A stretch of DNA of 64,000 nt from Hydrogenovibrio thermophilus (GCF_004028275.1 NZ_CP035033.1:1612001-1676000), one strand, 5' to 3'. Numbered from the stretch's first letter, positions 34,959-44,083 are shown. Made by a program: numbers and translations. The notes: generated from the letters alone by a model not told the origin.

Positions 34959-35629
34959 CAGACCTCCACCTCTTTCACACTCATGAAAGCTTCGGCCGCT
35001 TCTGTCTGAATCTGCGCGCCGCGCAAAACAGCCAAGGCGCGCAAAGACGCTTCCGAACGCGGAAACGGGTGGTTGGCCATTTCCGATTCAAAATACGCCA
35101 TCAGCTCGATTTTTCGCGACAGAAAATCCGTCACATCCACCCATAGGTTAGGATGAAACCCGGTGTCTTGGGTATTCAATCCAAAGCCGGTTTCCGACAA
35201 GGTTTCATATACCCGAACCGAACGGACACTCGGATATCGAAAGTTTTTGGTACAAGCGGACACGGCATCATATACATAAGCATGATCCGAGTGTGCATCC
35301 CCACGATAAGGCAAATACAAGACATTTGCTTGCGTCTGCTGAATCACCTCAGAACAAGCACCGACCAAATCCTTCATCGCGACCCGGTCCAGTTCCGCGA
35401 CCGGAAACCCTAACTCAAATACGTGATGGAAACCGTAGGCTTCAGCCACCTGTTCAATTTCGGCTTGCCGTTTGGCTTGGCGCTCGGCATCAAACCCCAT
35501 TTGTTCAGTCATGCGGGTCACAATCACCCAGCTGACCTGGTCACCTTTCGCCAGGTGCTTTAATAAAGTGGCTCCGCAGCCCAGCGTTTCGTCATCCGGG
35601 TGCGGTGCAAAAACAACAACATTTGCCAT
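34958..35629 (-). CDS. PIG-L/LmbE-family deacetylase
   Basis: A zinc-dependent N-acetyl hydrolase. The signature APHPDDE is at residues 8-14, and the second metal-binding element HSDHAYVYDAV follows around 110. Length is about 224. The ATG at 35629 is preferred to a TTG at 35635. Such enzymes expose an amine on GlcNAc-type sugars; together with the formyltransferase-like gene directly upstream in the operon, an acetyl-for-other-acyl swap on the sugar is suggested (inference). Confidence 0.83.
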   Translation of the reverse strand: MANVVVFAPHPDDETLGCGATLLKHLAKGDQVSWVIVTRMTEQMGFDAERQAKRQAEIEQVAEAYGFHHVFELGFPVAELDRVAMKDLVGACSEVIQQTQANVLYLPYRGDAHSDHAYVYDAVSACTKNFRYPSVRSVRVYETLSETGFGLNTQDTGFHPNLWVDVTDFLSRKIELMAYFESEMANHPFPRSEASLRALAVLRGAQIQTEAAEAFMSVKEVEV

Positions 35630-35631
35630 GT

Positions 35632-36531
35632 TCAATCCATATACGTATCGGGAGTAAAATCCAACTCCGGTTCTATCTGTTTCAATTTCAGCACGCCATC
35701 ATAGGTTTTGACAATCGGCTTCCCGTCCCGCAGAGCTAAAATTTTGCCCGGTTCGTGGTACTCGATTTCATATTCGGCGTCGGGCCAATCGACGTTTTCC
35801 ACTTGCCAAACGACAAATTCCGTTTGACCATAACTTGCCGTCGCGCCCGGGTAAGGTCGATGCAACGCTCTTACCAGATTATGAATCGCCTTTGTCGACA
35901 TGCGCCAATCGATTTGCCCATCGACTTTAGAGCGTTTCCGCCAATGATTTCCGCACGATGCCGCTTGTGGAAGCGGTTGCACCCGCCCTTCGGCTAAGGC
36001 CTGAAAAAGTTCTGTCAATAGTGGCACGGCCGTGACCTTAACCTTTTCATACAAATCCTCGGCATTATCGTCTGCACCAATCGGAATTTCGCTCTGAGCC
36101 AAGATGTCCCCGGTGTCCGCGCCTTCGTTCATTTGAAAAAAACTCAAACCGGTTTTCTCCAACCCGAGCACTAACGCCCAAATTAACGGATGTCGCCCTC
36201 GATTGTGCGGCAGAAGACTGGGGTGCGCGCCAATCACGCCTAACGGCGGTTGTGCCAATAATGACGTTTTAATCAACTGTGACCAACCAAGACAAAAAAT
36301 GACATCCGGTTGACGTTGCCCTATCCAATCCAAAGTCACAGGTGAATTGATGTCCGTCACACGTTGAAACGGCCAACCGTGCTGACAGCAAAGCGGTTCC
36401 ATATCCGCATAATCCGAATAACGCTCCGGCTGTTCGGTGGAAACCACACCGACGATGTCGGCCCCAGCTTGATTCAAAATATTCAAACAGTGCAAACTAA
36501 AATCCACCGCACCGATCACCAACACTTTCAT
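35632..36531 (-). CDS. Formyltransferase-fold protein with altered catalytic motif
   Basis: A 299-residue homologue of methionyl-tRNA and sugar formyltransferases with N-terminal catalytic (about 1-185) and C-terminal Fmt_C-like (about 200-290) domains. The key region reads GAHPSLLPHNRG where Fmt has N-x-H-x-SLLP-x-x-RG: the His is kept but the catalytic Asn is Gly. The Asp in GADTGDIL is kept. The upstream legG stop and this ATG overlap as ATGA; a longer in-frame extension to 36672 lies inside legG and is rejected. It is probably a sugar N-acyl transferase; formyl donor use is uncertain. Confidence 0.75.
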   Translation of the reverse strand: MKVLVIGAVDFSLHCLNILNQAGADIVGVVSTEQPERYSDYADMEPLCCQHGWPFQRVTDINSPVTLDWIGQRQPDVIFCLGWSQLIKTSLLAQPPLGVIGAHPSLLPHNRGRHPLIWALVLGLEKTGLSFFQMNEGADTGDILAQSEIPIGADDNAEDLYEKVKVTAVPLLTELFQALAEGRVQPLPQAASCGNHWRKRSKVDGQIDWRMSTKAIHNLVRALHRPYPGATASYGQTEFVVWQVENVDWPDAEYEIEYHEPGKILALRDGKPIVKTYDGVLKLKQIEPELDFTPDTYMD

Positions 36532-37715
36532 GAACAGGCCTCCGCGCAATCGTGAAACCCTTTTTTCAATAAAGCACTTCGATCTTGCAATGATAATGTT
36601 TTCAGGTGTCCTACTATTTTTTCGGCCGTATGCCCGTTTCCATAAGGATTTTTTACACCGGCCAACAAACACACAAAGGCATCCGATAAAGCGGTTTCAA
36701 TCGCTTGCAATATCGCTTCCGTTTGGCAATCGACATGCAGAACATTCGCGCCCGTCACCCGTCCCAACTGGCGTTCGCCAATATTGACCACCGGTTTTTG
36801 AAACGAAGCCGCTTCAATGATGCCACTGGAAGAATTCCCCAACACCATTGCGCAGTGCTGCATGGCACTCAAATAGCGCAATTGTCCCAGCGATTTCACC
36901 AGGTGCAGCTGTTCGGGATGGGCTTGCTGGGCGGCGACAATCACTTGATACATAGCCTCACCGCCCGCATCGATATTCGGCATGGTAATCACCGTTTGCA
37001 AACCGCTTGCAATCACCGCATCCAAAACCACTTCCATTTCCTGTGCGGCCGCGGACGCATCATTCAAAGTCACCGGATGATAGGTCATGAGCACCGTTGA
37101 AATCGTCCAGTCCACCCCGGTTTCGTCTTGCAACGCGGTGGAGGACAGCAATGGCAGTTCCACAATATTATCCAAACCAATGGCACCGACATTGAACACT
37201 CGGCTTGGTTGCTCCCCCATTTGAATCACACGTCGCGCATAATCGTCGTGCGAGACGAAATGCAGTGCCGACATTTTCGTCAGGCTGTGTCGAACGGCAT
37301 CGTCAATTAACCCAAACGTGGCTTCACCACCATGTAAATGCGCAATAGGCAACCGATTCAACATCGCGGCCATGGCCACGGCCAGCATTTCGAAACGATC
37401 ACCCAGAATCACCACCAAATCAAAGTCATGCTGTTCGAATAAACGCCCGAACCTAGCCAACGCCTGACCACTGGCTTCAGCCAGTTGCGACGGTTGATCG
37501 CCCTGCAAAGCCATATCCACTTCAAGCAAAGGCTCTATGCCATCGGCTTTCAACACCGAGATGGTCTCTCCCTGTTCCGCGACCAAATGTGACCCGGTGG
37601 CAATCATGGTCGGTGCAAACAGGGCATCCGCTTGTAGTTTTTGCCACAACGGCTTCAACAAACCGTAATCGGCTCGGCCGCTGGTGACCAGTGCGATTCG
37701 ATTGATGTCAGACAT
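36528..37715 (-). CDS. legG: Hydrolysing UDP/GDP-sugar 2-epimerase (LegG/NeuC family)
   Basis: Removes the nucleotide and inverts C2 of the diacetamido sugar to give the ManNAc-like precursor for LegI. NeuC-family features: ALVTSGRADYGLLKPLW at the N-terminus, HLHGGEATFGLIDDAVRH with the catalytic acidic and His residues, and GNSSSGIIEA near the C-terminus. Length is about 395. The ATG at 37715 has GAAGAGG 6 bases upstream and overlaps the legI stop by 8 bases. Confidence 0.92.
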   Translation of the reverse strand: MSDINRIALVTSGRADYGLLKPLWQKLQADALFAPTMIATGSHLVAEQGETISVLKADGIEPLLEVDMALQGDQPSQLAEASGQALARFGRLFEQHDFDLVVILGDRFEMLAVAMAAMLNRLPIAHLHGGEATFGLIDDAVRHSLTKMSALHFVSHDDYARRVIQMGEQPSRVFNVGAIGLDNIVELPLLSSTALQDETGVDWTISTVLMTYHPVTLNDASAAAQEMEVVLDAVIASGLQTVITMPNIDAGGEAMYQVIVAAQQAHPEQLHLVKSLGQLRYLSAMQHCAMVLGNSSSGIIEAASFQKPVVNIGERQLGRVTGANVLHVDCQTEAILQAIETALSDAFVCLLAGVKNPYGNGHTAEKIVGHLKTLSLQDRSALLKKGFHDCAEACS

Positions 37716-38733
37716 AATCATCCTCTTCAATCGCCGCGTTGACACCTAAATCACGAGCCGCCGCACAGCCGATGACATCGTCCCAGAAAAAGCCCGTGAC
37801 GCCCGTATCCGAACGCTTCATCGTGACATTTTGGTCGGTAAAAATCTCGCCTTTCGCAATCGGTTTCGCCGCCACCAAACGTTTTCGGACCACCGCCAAG
37901 TTACCGGATTCGGAATTCGATGGTCGTTTCTCGGCATCGCCCAAAGCCGCTTCCACGTGCCGGATAGCTGTTACCATGTTTTTCAATTCATACGGTTCCA
38001 AGCTGGCTTTATGATCCGGCCCCGGTAAGCTTTTATCCAAGGTAAAATGCTTTTCAACCATCTCCGCGCCCATCGCCACGGCGGCAATCGGTACTTCAAT
38101 GCCCAGCGAATGATCCGACAACCCCACCGCCACTTGAAAGGTTTCCGCCAAAGTCTGCATGGCCCGCAAGTTCACGTCTTCATACGGCGTCGGATAGGCC
38201 GTATTGGCATGCAAAATCGTTAAGTTATTTTTCGCCAGGCCTGCTTTGAGCAGCGTTTCGACCGCCAATACCACCTCGTCCAAACGTCCCATGCCGGTGG
38301 ACAAAATGGTCGGTTGATTCAACCCGCCAATCTTACGTAGGTAAGGAATTGACAATAATTCACCCGACGGGATTTTCCAGCGTTTGACACCAAGCCGATG
38401 CAGGAAATCAACGCTCGGTAAATCAAACGCCGTGGACATGAACTCGATATGATGTTTTTGGCAATAGGTTAACAACTCAAAGTGAGCTTGCTCCGACAAT
38501 TCCAGCCGTTTCAGCATCGCAAACTGGCTTTCTTTCACACCGGTATTATCGGTCTGATACGCGGCTTGTTCGGCCGTTTGCGTCACCAATTCTTCGGTTT
38601 TGAACGTTTGGAACTTCACCGCATCCGCGCCCGCCGCAACGGCGGCATCGACCAAGGCCAACGCGGTTTGCAAGTCACCATTATGATTAACTCCAGCTTC
38701 GGCAATAATGAAAGTATGCTTCTGAACCGACAT
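37708..38733 (-). CDS. legI: Legionaminic acid synthase (LegI/NeuB family)
   Basis: Condenses 2,4-diacetamido-2,4,6-trideoxymannose with PEP. All canonical motifs are present: VKFQTFKTEEL, KIPSGELLSIP, ILSTGMGRLDEV, LHANTAYPTPYEDVNL and VGLSDHSLGIEV, followed by a SAF domain (about 280-335). Length is 341. The ATG at 38733 overlaps the legH stop by one base (TAATG) and is preceded by GGCGGAGG. Assignment to legionaminic rather than neuraminic or pseudaminic acid rests on the neighbouring legB, legC, legG and ptmE. Confidence 0.9.
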   Translation of the reverse strand: MSVQKHTFIIAEAGVNHNGDLQTALALVDAAVAAGADAVKFQTFKTEELVTQTAEQAAYQTDNTGVKESQFAMLKRLELSEQAHFELLTYCQKHHIEFMSTAFDLPSVDFLHRLGVKRWKIPSGELLSIPYLRKIGGLNQPTILSTGMGRLDEVVLAVETLLKAGLAKNNLTILHANTAYPTPYEDVNLRAMQTLAETFQVAVGLSDHSLGIEVPIAAVAMGAEMVEKHFTLDKSLPGPDHKASLEPYELKNMVTAIRHVEAALGDAEKRPSNSESGNLAVVRKRLVAAKPIAKGEIFTDQNVTMKRSDTGVTGFFWDDVIGCAAARDLGVNAAIEEDDYV

Positions 38734-39389
38734 TAGTCCTCCGCCTCCATTTTCAGGTGCCGAGCCGCCGGCTGTCCAATATAAACACCTGATTCGACAA
38801 TATCCTTCACCACCACCGAGCCCGCGCCCACGATAGTTTTTCCGATAATACGCGTTGATTGCACCACCATCGAGCCACTGCCGATCAAGCAATCATCCCC
38901 CACGGTCACACCCCCATTCAATAACGCCCCAGTGGCAATATGACAATGCGCACCGATTCGGACATCATGCTCAACCAGCGCTTTGGAATTGATAATACTA
39001 TTGGCGCCGATTTCCGCCAACGGATTCACCAAGGCATGATGCATCACCACGGTGCCATCGCCGATAATGGCCGACGCCGCCACCTTGGCGAACGGCGAAA
39101 TCACGCTGGGCAAATGTCCGCCCAAATCAAGCACCTGTTGAAATAATCGACGACGCACCGCCGAAGATTTAAGCTGACCGACCGTTATCAGGCAAGCCGG
39201 TACTTTTTGAACCCAATAAGGCAAATCGTCGTCGGTACCGATGACCGGGTACCCCAACACACATTCGGTTTGCGATTCGGGCGACTCGATAATGCCGACA
39301 ATCTCATAAGCATCTGTGGCTTCAATCACATCAATGACGGCAGCGCAATGGCCTCCCCCTCCCAATAACAACAAAGGCGTTCGGTTCAT
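38733..39389 (-). CDS. legH: Sugar O/N-acetyltransferase, LegH/NeuD/PglD family
   Basis: A 218-residue left-handed beta-helix acetyltransferase with an N-terminal Rossmann-like domain (LLLLGGGGHCAAVIDVIEA) and hexapeptide repeats from about residue 95 (IIGDGTVVMHHALVN, IGAHCHIATGALLNGG, with the catalytic-type His). In the Leg pathway this step acetylates the C4 amine made by LegC. The ATG at 39389 overlaps the legC stop as ATGA; a longer frame to 39530 lies in legC and is rejected. Confidence 0.87.
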   Translation of the reverse strand: MNRTPLLLLGGGGHCAAVIDVIEATDAYEIVGIIESPESQTECVLGYPVIGTDDDLPYWVQKVPACLITVGQLKSSAVRRRLFQQVLDLGGHLPSVISPFAKVAASAIIGDGTVVMHHALVNPLAEIGANSIINSKALVEHDVRIGAHCHIATGALLNGGVTVGDDCLIGSGSMVVQSTRIIGKTIVGAGSVVVKDIVESGVYIGQPAARHLKMEAED

Positions 39390-40597
39390 GACGTCACGCC
39401 CCCTTTTGCCGCACCTTGGCAAGGAATCCCGCTCGGTAAATTCACAACCCGATCGGCCAACCATTCGGTATTCGGCAGTTCCGTTTGCAAGCAGGCCTGG
39501 TAGATTTCCAGTTTGTGCATCGGTGTCCACAATGGGCGGGTTTGAATATTCTGTTCATTGGTAAAAGCCAAAAACGCCTCGCGATGAGCGGCACCGTCGC
39601 ACAAAACCGCATTCAACCAATAATTGGAAGCCGCGGCATGGTCATTATTGGCATCATCAAAAAACGCCAGGCCTGGTGTTTTTTCAATAATGGTCCGGTA
39701 GCGCTCAGCCAAAGCGCGTTTCTGCTGGCGAAACGCCGGCAGCTTTTGCATTTGCGCCACGCCCAATGCGGCATTCAAATTCGGCATCCGCAGGTTATAC
39801 GCCACTTCGTCATGCTCAAAATGCCACGCATGCGGCACCTTGGCGGTGGTGCTGAGGTGTTTGGCGTGTGCGGCCAATTCCGTATCGTCGGTCACCAACA
39901 TGCCACCACCGCCGGTGGTGAGAATTTTATTGCCATTAAAACTGAACACGCCGACCTCGCCAAACGTACCGGTATGACGCCCTCGATATTCGGAGCCGAG
40001 GCTTTCCGCGGCATCTTCCACCAACTTAATATGATGTTCTCGACAAATGTCGACCAAACGGTCGATTTCGCACGGAAACCCTAAGGTATGCATCGGCACA
40101 CAGGCCGCAATGCGTCGACCGGTTTCGGTGTGCAGGCATTGCCCGTTTTCCAAATGCGTTTGTTCGGCGAGAAAATTGGCTAAACTGTCCGGGCATAAGC
40201 CCATGGTTTTACGAGATACATCCAAAAGCACCGGCTCCGCGCCACACAGTTTGATGGCATTCGGTGTTGCCACAAAGGTCAAAGATTGCGTCAAGACCAA
40301 ATCGCCCGGCTGCACGCCGACCACTTTCATCGCCAGAAACAGGCCCATTGTGCCATTCACCACCGCGACCGCATGCTTGGCGCCCGTAAAGTCGGCCATA
40401 GCCTCTTCGAAACGATTGACATATTGGCCGACCGACGACACAAAGGTGCTGTCGATGCAGTCCGACACCATGTGTTTTTCAGTGTCGTCAAAACAAGGGG
40501 CATGCAATGGAATCAAACCGGCTTCGGCACTTGGCACGGCATAGGTATCCCGGATAAAATCAATCAGTGTTTGCGTGTCGGCCAAGCGGTCAGACAT
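39386..40597 (-). CDS. legC: PLP-dependent sugar aminotransferase (LegC)
   Basis: DegT/DnrJ/EryC1-family enzyme that aminates C4 of the 4-keto-6-deoxy sugar nucleotide, using PLP and probably glutamate. Visible are the cofactor region (VVNGTMGLFLAM), VEDAAESLGSEYRG, and the Schiff-base Lys in VFSFNGNKILTTGGGG. Length is 403. The start 40597 overlaps the legB stop by 8 bases. The gene holds two CAGGCCTG copies (39492, 39668), the latter inside a nearly perfect 26-bp palindrome. Confidence 0.92.
   Translation of the reverse strand: MSDRLADTQTLIDFIRDTYAVPSAEAGLIPLHAPCFDDTEKHMVSDCIDSTFVSSVGQYVNRFEEAMADFTGAKHAVAVVNGTMGLFLAMKVVGVQPGDLVLTQSLTFVATPNAIKLCGAEPVLLDVSRKTMGLCPDSLANFLAEQTHLENGQCLHTETGRRIAACVPMHTLGFPCEIDRLVDICREHHIKLVEDAAESLGSEYRGRHTGTFGEVGVFSFNGNKILTTGGGGMLVTDDTELAAHAKHLSTTAKVPHAWHFEHDEVAYNLRMPNLNAALGVAQMQKLPAFRQQKRALAERYRTIIEKTPGLAFFDDANNDHAAASNYWLNAVLCDGAAHREAFLAFTNEQNIQTRPLWTPMHKLEIYQACLQTELPNTEWLADRVVNLPSGIPCQGAAKGGVTS
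39659..39684. repeat. CAGGCCTG iterated palindrome, best extended copy
   Basis: Here CCAGGCCTGG (39667-39676) is flanked by AAAAAACG on the left and TGTTTTTT on the right, inside legC. CAGGCCTG was found at 16 places, starting at 6585, 6963, 15173, 21229, 27125, 28461, 30475, 32224, 34645, 38236, 39492, 39668, 41245, 42164, 47747 and 61557. Nine have the full 10-bp CCAGGCCTGG, and most are followed by a T-rich tract. A one-base variant is in the terminator at 53943. Chance expectation for an 8-mer is about one. Confidence 0.85.
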
Positions 40598-41591
40598 TGT
40601 AAATTCCCGCTTTGTATTGTTTGAGGTTGTCCACATTGCGGAACCAACGAATGGTTTCTTCCAAGCCGGTACGCAAATCGTACTGAGGTTCGAAACCGGT
40701 TAGCGATTGAATCAAGGTGTTGTCACACCACAGACGGAAGACTTCCGAGTCTTTCGGACGAATGCGCGCCTCGTCGGTCACGAACACCACGTCGGACTGC
40801 ATGATGTCTTTAATCATTTCCAACGTATCCTGCACGGAAATTTCAAAGTTGGAACCGATATTAATGGTTTCACCGATGGCGTGTTCGGATTGGGCGATCG
40901 CCATCATGCCACGGCAGGTATCGGTGACGAAATTGAAGTCGCGTGTCGGGCTGGTATCCCCCAGTTTGATTTCTTTCATGCCGTTGGCGATTTGAGTAAT
41001 GATGGTCGGAATCACCGCTCTGGCCGATTGTCTCGGCCCGTAAGTGTTGAACGGACGCGCAATGGAAACCGGCAGTTCGAAGGCGTTGAAATATGACATA
41101 GCCATGGCGTCGGCCCCAATTTTACTGGCACTGTAAGGCGACTGCGGTTGCGCCGGGTGCTTTTCGTCAATCGGTACATATTGCGCGGTGCCGTAGATTT
41201 CCGATGTGGAGGTATGCATCAATCGTTGAACGCCGTTATCCAGGCAGGCCTGGGCAATATTCAAAGTGCCGTTGACATTGGTTTCTACATACGAATTCGG
41301 TGCGATATAGGAATACGGAATCGCGATCAAAGCGGCGAGATGAAAGACAGTGTGACAGTCTTGGGTGATTTTTCGGCACAGGAACGGATCCCGAACGTCG
41401 CCGGCTACCACTTCAATGTCATCCAAATACGGGGATTGGTCCAGCCAGCCCCAGGAATTGAAGGAGTTATATAACGCCAGGGCGCGGACTTTGGCTCCGG
41501 CTTTCACGAGTTGCTCGGTTAAGTGCGACCCGATAAATCCGTCCGCTCCCGTGACCAACACCTGTTTTCCCTGCCAATACGCTTCCGTCAT
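40590..41591 (-). CDS. legB: NAD-dependent sugar 4,6-dehydratase (LegB)
   Basis: Short-chain dehydrogenase/reductase of the extended type that makes the 4-keto-6-deoxy intermediate from UDP- or GDP-GlcNAc. The nucleotide-binding motif TGADGFIGSH is at residues 14-23, HTSTSEIYG supplies the catalytic Ser/Thr region, and YSASKIGADAM the Tyr-x-x-x-Lys pair. Length is 333. It is the first gene of the island, with GAGAGGA before the ATG; no clear promoter is visible in the 61 bases upstream. Confidence 0.92.
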   Translation of the reverse strand: MTEAYWQGKQVLVTGADGFIGSHLTEQLVKAGAKVRALALYNSFNSWGWLDQSPYLDDIEVVAGDVRDPFLCRKITQDCHTVFHLAALIAIPYSYIAPNSYVETNVNGTLNIAQACLDNGVQRLMHTSTSEIYGTAQYVPIDEKHPAQPQSPYSASKIGADAMAMSYFNAFELPVSIARPFNTYGPRQSARAVIPTIITQIANGMKEIKLGDTSPTRDFNFVTDTCRGMMAIAQSEHAIGETINIGSNFEISVQDTLEMIKDIMQSDVVFVTDEARIRPKDSEVFRLWCDNTLIQSLTGFEPQYDLRTGLEETIRWFRNVDNLKQYKAGIYNV

Positions 41592-41652
41592 TCCTCTCTC
41601 ACTTTTTTATTATGTTCGTCTTGAAGCGGTTTGATATTCAATCAGAAACTCC

Positions 41653-42903
41653 TTAGGTTTCCTGCAACAACTCCCGATATTTGGTTTCGGCTTTCATGAC
41701 CTTATCCAAATAACGACGCGTTTCGTCCGAATGATGATCGTAACGCAATTTGCGATACACTTGATTCGGTTTCATATGATTCAAACGTTTAATCGCCGCT
41801 TCCGGTGTTTTTCCAAACAACCCCAAAACCGTTTTGATGCCACCATTATAAGAAGAAATGGTCACCATTTGCTTGATTTTATCATCCAGAATATCCGACA
41901 GATAATCATGCTTCAACAGGCCCAGATAAGCCGTTCCCATGCGAATGTTCTTTTCGGAATCGAACAGTTCGTCCAAGCTGGGTTGCCCCGGCTTGGCATC
42001 AATGTACTGATAAACATCCTTACCGGCCGCTTCCGCTTTCACCTGCATCAAACCAATCGCATTGGAACGACTAACGGCTTTCGGGTTAAAAGCGCTTTCC
42101 GTTTCCATCACCGCGTAAATCAAAGATTCCGGCACACCAAATTCGCTCGCATAGGTTTTCACCCAGGCCTGGTAGTTTTTGGCCGGGCCCGACAAACCGC
42201 TTTCATGCAATGGAATGTGCAGAGCGATAAAGTCGCCTTCTTCATCGGACAACTCTTCCACTTCGTGCTCCATCAGGTAATCGGCGTAATCGAAAGCTTG
42301 TTTCGGGTAACGGACTGGATTTTGATTCTGATCCAACACTCGACGATAAAAATATGGACGTTTGCGCAAATTCATTTTTTCACGGGACAACAGTTCGTGC
42401 CCGGCTGTCGGGCGATCCAGCAACAACACACGACTGACGGCGTTTTTGATATTTTGCGTGGAAGCGATGGCTTTCGGAAACTCCAGCACCAGCTCGTTTT
42501 CATACACCACCAACACCGGGCTGGCTTTAGCCGACGAGGTTTCGGCCGCTTTTTCCAACGATTCTGAAGATGGGCTGGGCGTGGTTTTAACAAATGCCGG
42601 CTGTGGTCGCTCGGACGAAAAAGCCGGTTTCGAGTCGTCCGGTTGGATTTCAAACTTAGGGGCCGAAGTATTTTCGGCATCCTCGAATCTATCTTCCGGT
42701 TCAAATGATGTCGGCAACGCTTTGGGGTTAGACGAAATCATATGACGAATACCGGACTCCACAATAACCGGCGTTTTCGCCGGAACAGATGCCTGGGATT
42801 GCGACAACACCCAGTGCTGAAAAGCCGTCATCACTCCGCTGCTTACGACACCCAGCATCATAATGGCAAACATCAAATGAAAGAAAATTTTAGGTAATGA
42901 CAC
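41653..42903 (-). CDS. Membrane-anchored lytic transglycosylase, MltC-like
   Basis: Peptidoglycan-cleaving enzyme of 416 residues from a GTG start. A membrane anchor (about 8-28) is followed by a Pro/Ser-rich linker to about 130, a DUF3393-like part, and a C-terminal SLT domain (about 255-405) with the catalytic Glu in MKTE-like context (AVMETESAFNP), the AIGLMQV motif and SSYNGG. It lies after the flgL terminator, in the same direction. The local FlgJ has no muramidase domain, so this enzyme might open peptidoglycan for the rod, but it may also be a general cell-wall enzyme. Confidence 0.85.
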   Translation of the reverse strand: MSLPKIFFHLMFAIMMLGVVSSGVMTAFQHWVLSQSQASVPAKTPVIVESGIRHMISSNPKALPTSFEPEDRFEDAENTSAPKFEIQPDDSKPAFSSERPQPAFVKTTPSPSSESLEKAAETSSAKASPVLVVYENELVLEFPKAIASTQNIKNAVSRVLLLDRPTAGHELLSREKMNLRKRPYFYRRVLDQNQNPVRYPKQAFDYADYLMEHEVEELSDEEGDFIALHIPLHESGLSGPAKNYQAWVKTYASEFGVPESLIYAVMETESAFNPKAVSRSNAIGLMQVKAEAAGKDVYQYIDAKPGQPSLDELFDSEKNIRMGTAYLGLLKHDYLSDILDDKIKQMVTISSYNGGIKTVLGLFGKTPEAAIKRLNHMKPNQVYRKLRYDHHSDETRRYLDKVMKAETKYRELLQET

Positions 42904-42988
42904 GTCGACCCTCTGTCAAAAATCCGTAAACCGTATTGTATCCTTCAGAGACTCTAGCAATTACGACGCCAATTTTATTGTCCTTCCG

Positions 42989-43019
42989 AAAAAACAAAAA
43001 GCCTCTAAAAAGAGGCTTT
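42989..43019 (-). terminator. Terminator after flgL
   Basis: Stem AAAGCCTCT/AGAGGCTTT with a 4-5 base loop and a TTTTTGTTTTTT tail on the minus strand, about 25 bases past the flgL stop. Confidence 0.88.
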
Positions 43020-43042
43020 CAAATACGGCATACGCATCCAAT

Positions 43043-44062
43043 TTATCTTAAATAATCGAACAACGTCATACCCTGAACTTGACTGAACACCTGTTGTGCC
43101 ATCTGTAAGGCATTTTGTTTCATGGTGAATTCGGAAATGCCTTCTACCACATCCTGATCTTGTAGTTTGGAGCGTCGTTCATCCAAAGCGATGCGGAATT
43201 CTTGCCCGGCATCATATTGGTTTTCGATACGGTTCTGACGACTCCCCACTTGGGATAGTGCATTGGACATTTCAATAACACTTTGCTGCAAATCGTCCCC
43301 TATTTCAGCCGGTGGCTGCAAACCTTGATCCAAATAATCCTTTAACTGAACCATCACATTCAACAAATTACGATCAACCCCAGCCGGCAAAGATGTCGCC
43401 CCAGGAATGTCAAATACCTCAGAACCGTTATCGGTCACTCGCACGCGACTAGGGTCACCATTGTCATCCGGATTCAACTTGTCATCACTGTCAAAGCCAA
43501 TTTGAACGAATCGCCCACCATAATTGGCTTCTTCATTGTATTCGGCCCCGGCATTGGTGCTGCCAATATAGGCATAGTAGCTCAAGCCGGTGGCTGTAGC
43601 CGGATTGACTGTGTCCTCAACAAAAGCGGCATCCGCACTCACGACATTACCGCCAAACAGTAACTCGCCTTCTGAGCTGGTGCTGTTCATCAAATTGGCT
43701 AAATGATCGACCAGCTGGCCAATTTCTTCCCCGGTCGCCTGCCGTTGCTCTGGTGTGTAGGTTTCGTTCATCATTTGAATGGCTAGTTCACGTGCCCGTT
43801 GAACAGCGTCCACCCCGGAATCGATTTGCGTTTCTTCATACGACAACATCGATTTAGCATACTCACCATTTTTTTCAAACTGGTCTAAGGTTTTCATTGT
43901 CGTATTCAATGCGTTAATCTGACTGGTCGCGATCGGATCATCACTCGGACGGTTTACCCGCTGGCCGGTCGTTAACTTCTCTTGAATCGCTAATACGGAG
44001 TTCTGATGTTTTTCAATCGATGCAAACGACTGCATGTGAAATAAGTTGGTTGAAATTCTCAT
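43043..44062 (-). CDS. flgL: Flagellar hook-associated protein 3 FlgL
   Basis: Junction protein between FlgK and the filament. The flagellin-like N-terminus (MRISTNLFHMQSFASIEKHQ, QEKLTTGQRVNRPSDDP) and C-terminal helix (TMKQNALQMAQQVFSQVQGM) are conserved. Length is 339 against 317 in E. coli. It is 21 bases after flgK and ends at a terminator. A sigma-28 promoter inside flgJ could transcribe flgK-flgL as late genes. Confidence 0.96.
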   Translation of the reverse strand: MRISTNLFHMQSFASIEKHQNSVLAIQEKLTTGQRVNRPSDDPIATSQINALNTTMKTLDQFEKNGEYAKSMLSYEETQIDSGVDAVQRARELAIQMMNETYTPEQRQATGEEIGQLVDHLANLMNSTSSEGELLFGGNVVSADAAFVEDTVNPATATGLSYYAYIGSTNAGAEYNEEANYGGRFVQIGFDSDDKLNPDDNGDPSRVRVTDNGSEVFDIPGATSLPAGVDRNLLNVMVQLKDYLDQGLQPPAEIGDDLQQSVIEMSNALSQVGSRQNRIENQYDAGQEFRIALDERRSKLQDQDVVEGISEFTMKQNALQMAQQVFSQVQGMTLFDYLR

Positions 44063-44083
44063 TTGATATTCCCTCTAAGCCGA

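Noticed and set aside
36532-36672. 47-residue N-terminal extension of the formyltransferase-like gene
   Set aside because: It lies wholly inside legG, is rich in Arg/Lys without homology, and the ATGA overlap marks the real start at 36531.
38734-38892. 53-residue N-terminal extension of legI
   Set aside because: It overlaps legH coding sequence, and the family start with GGAGG ribosome binding site is at 38733.
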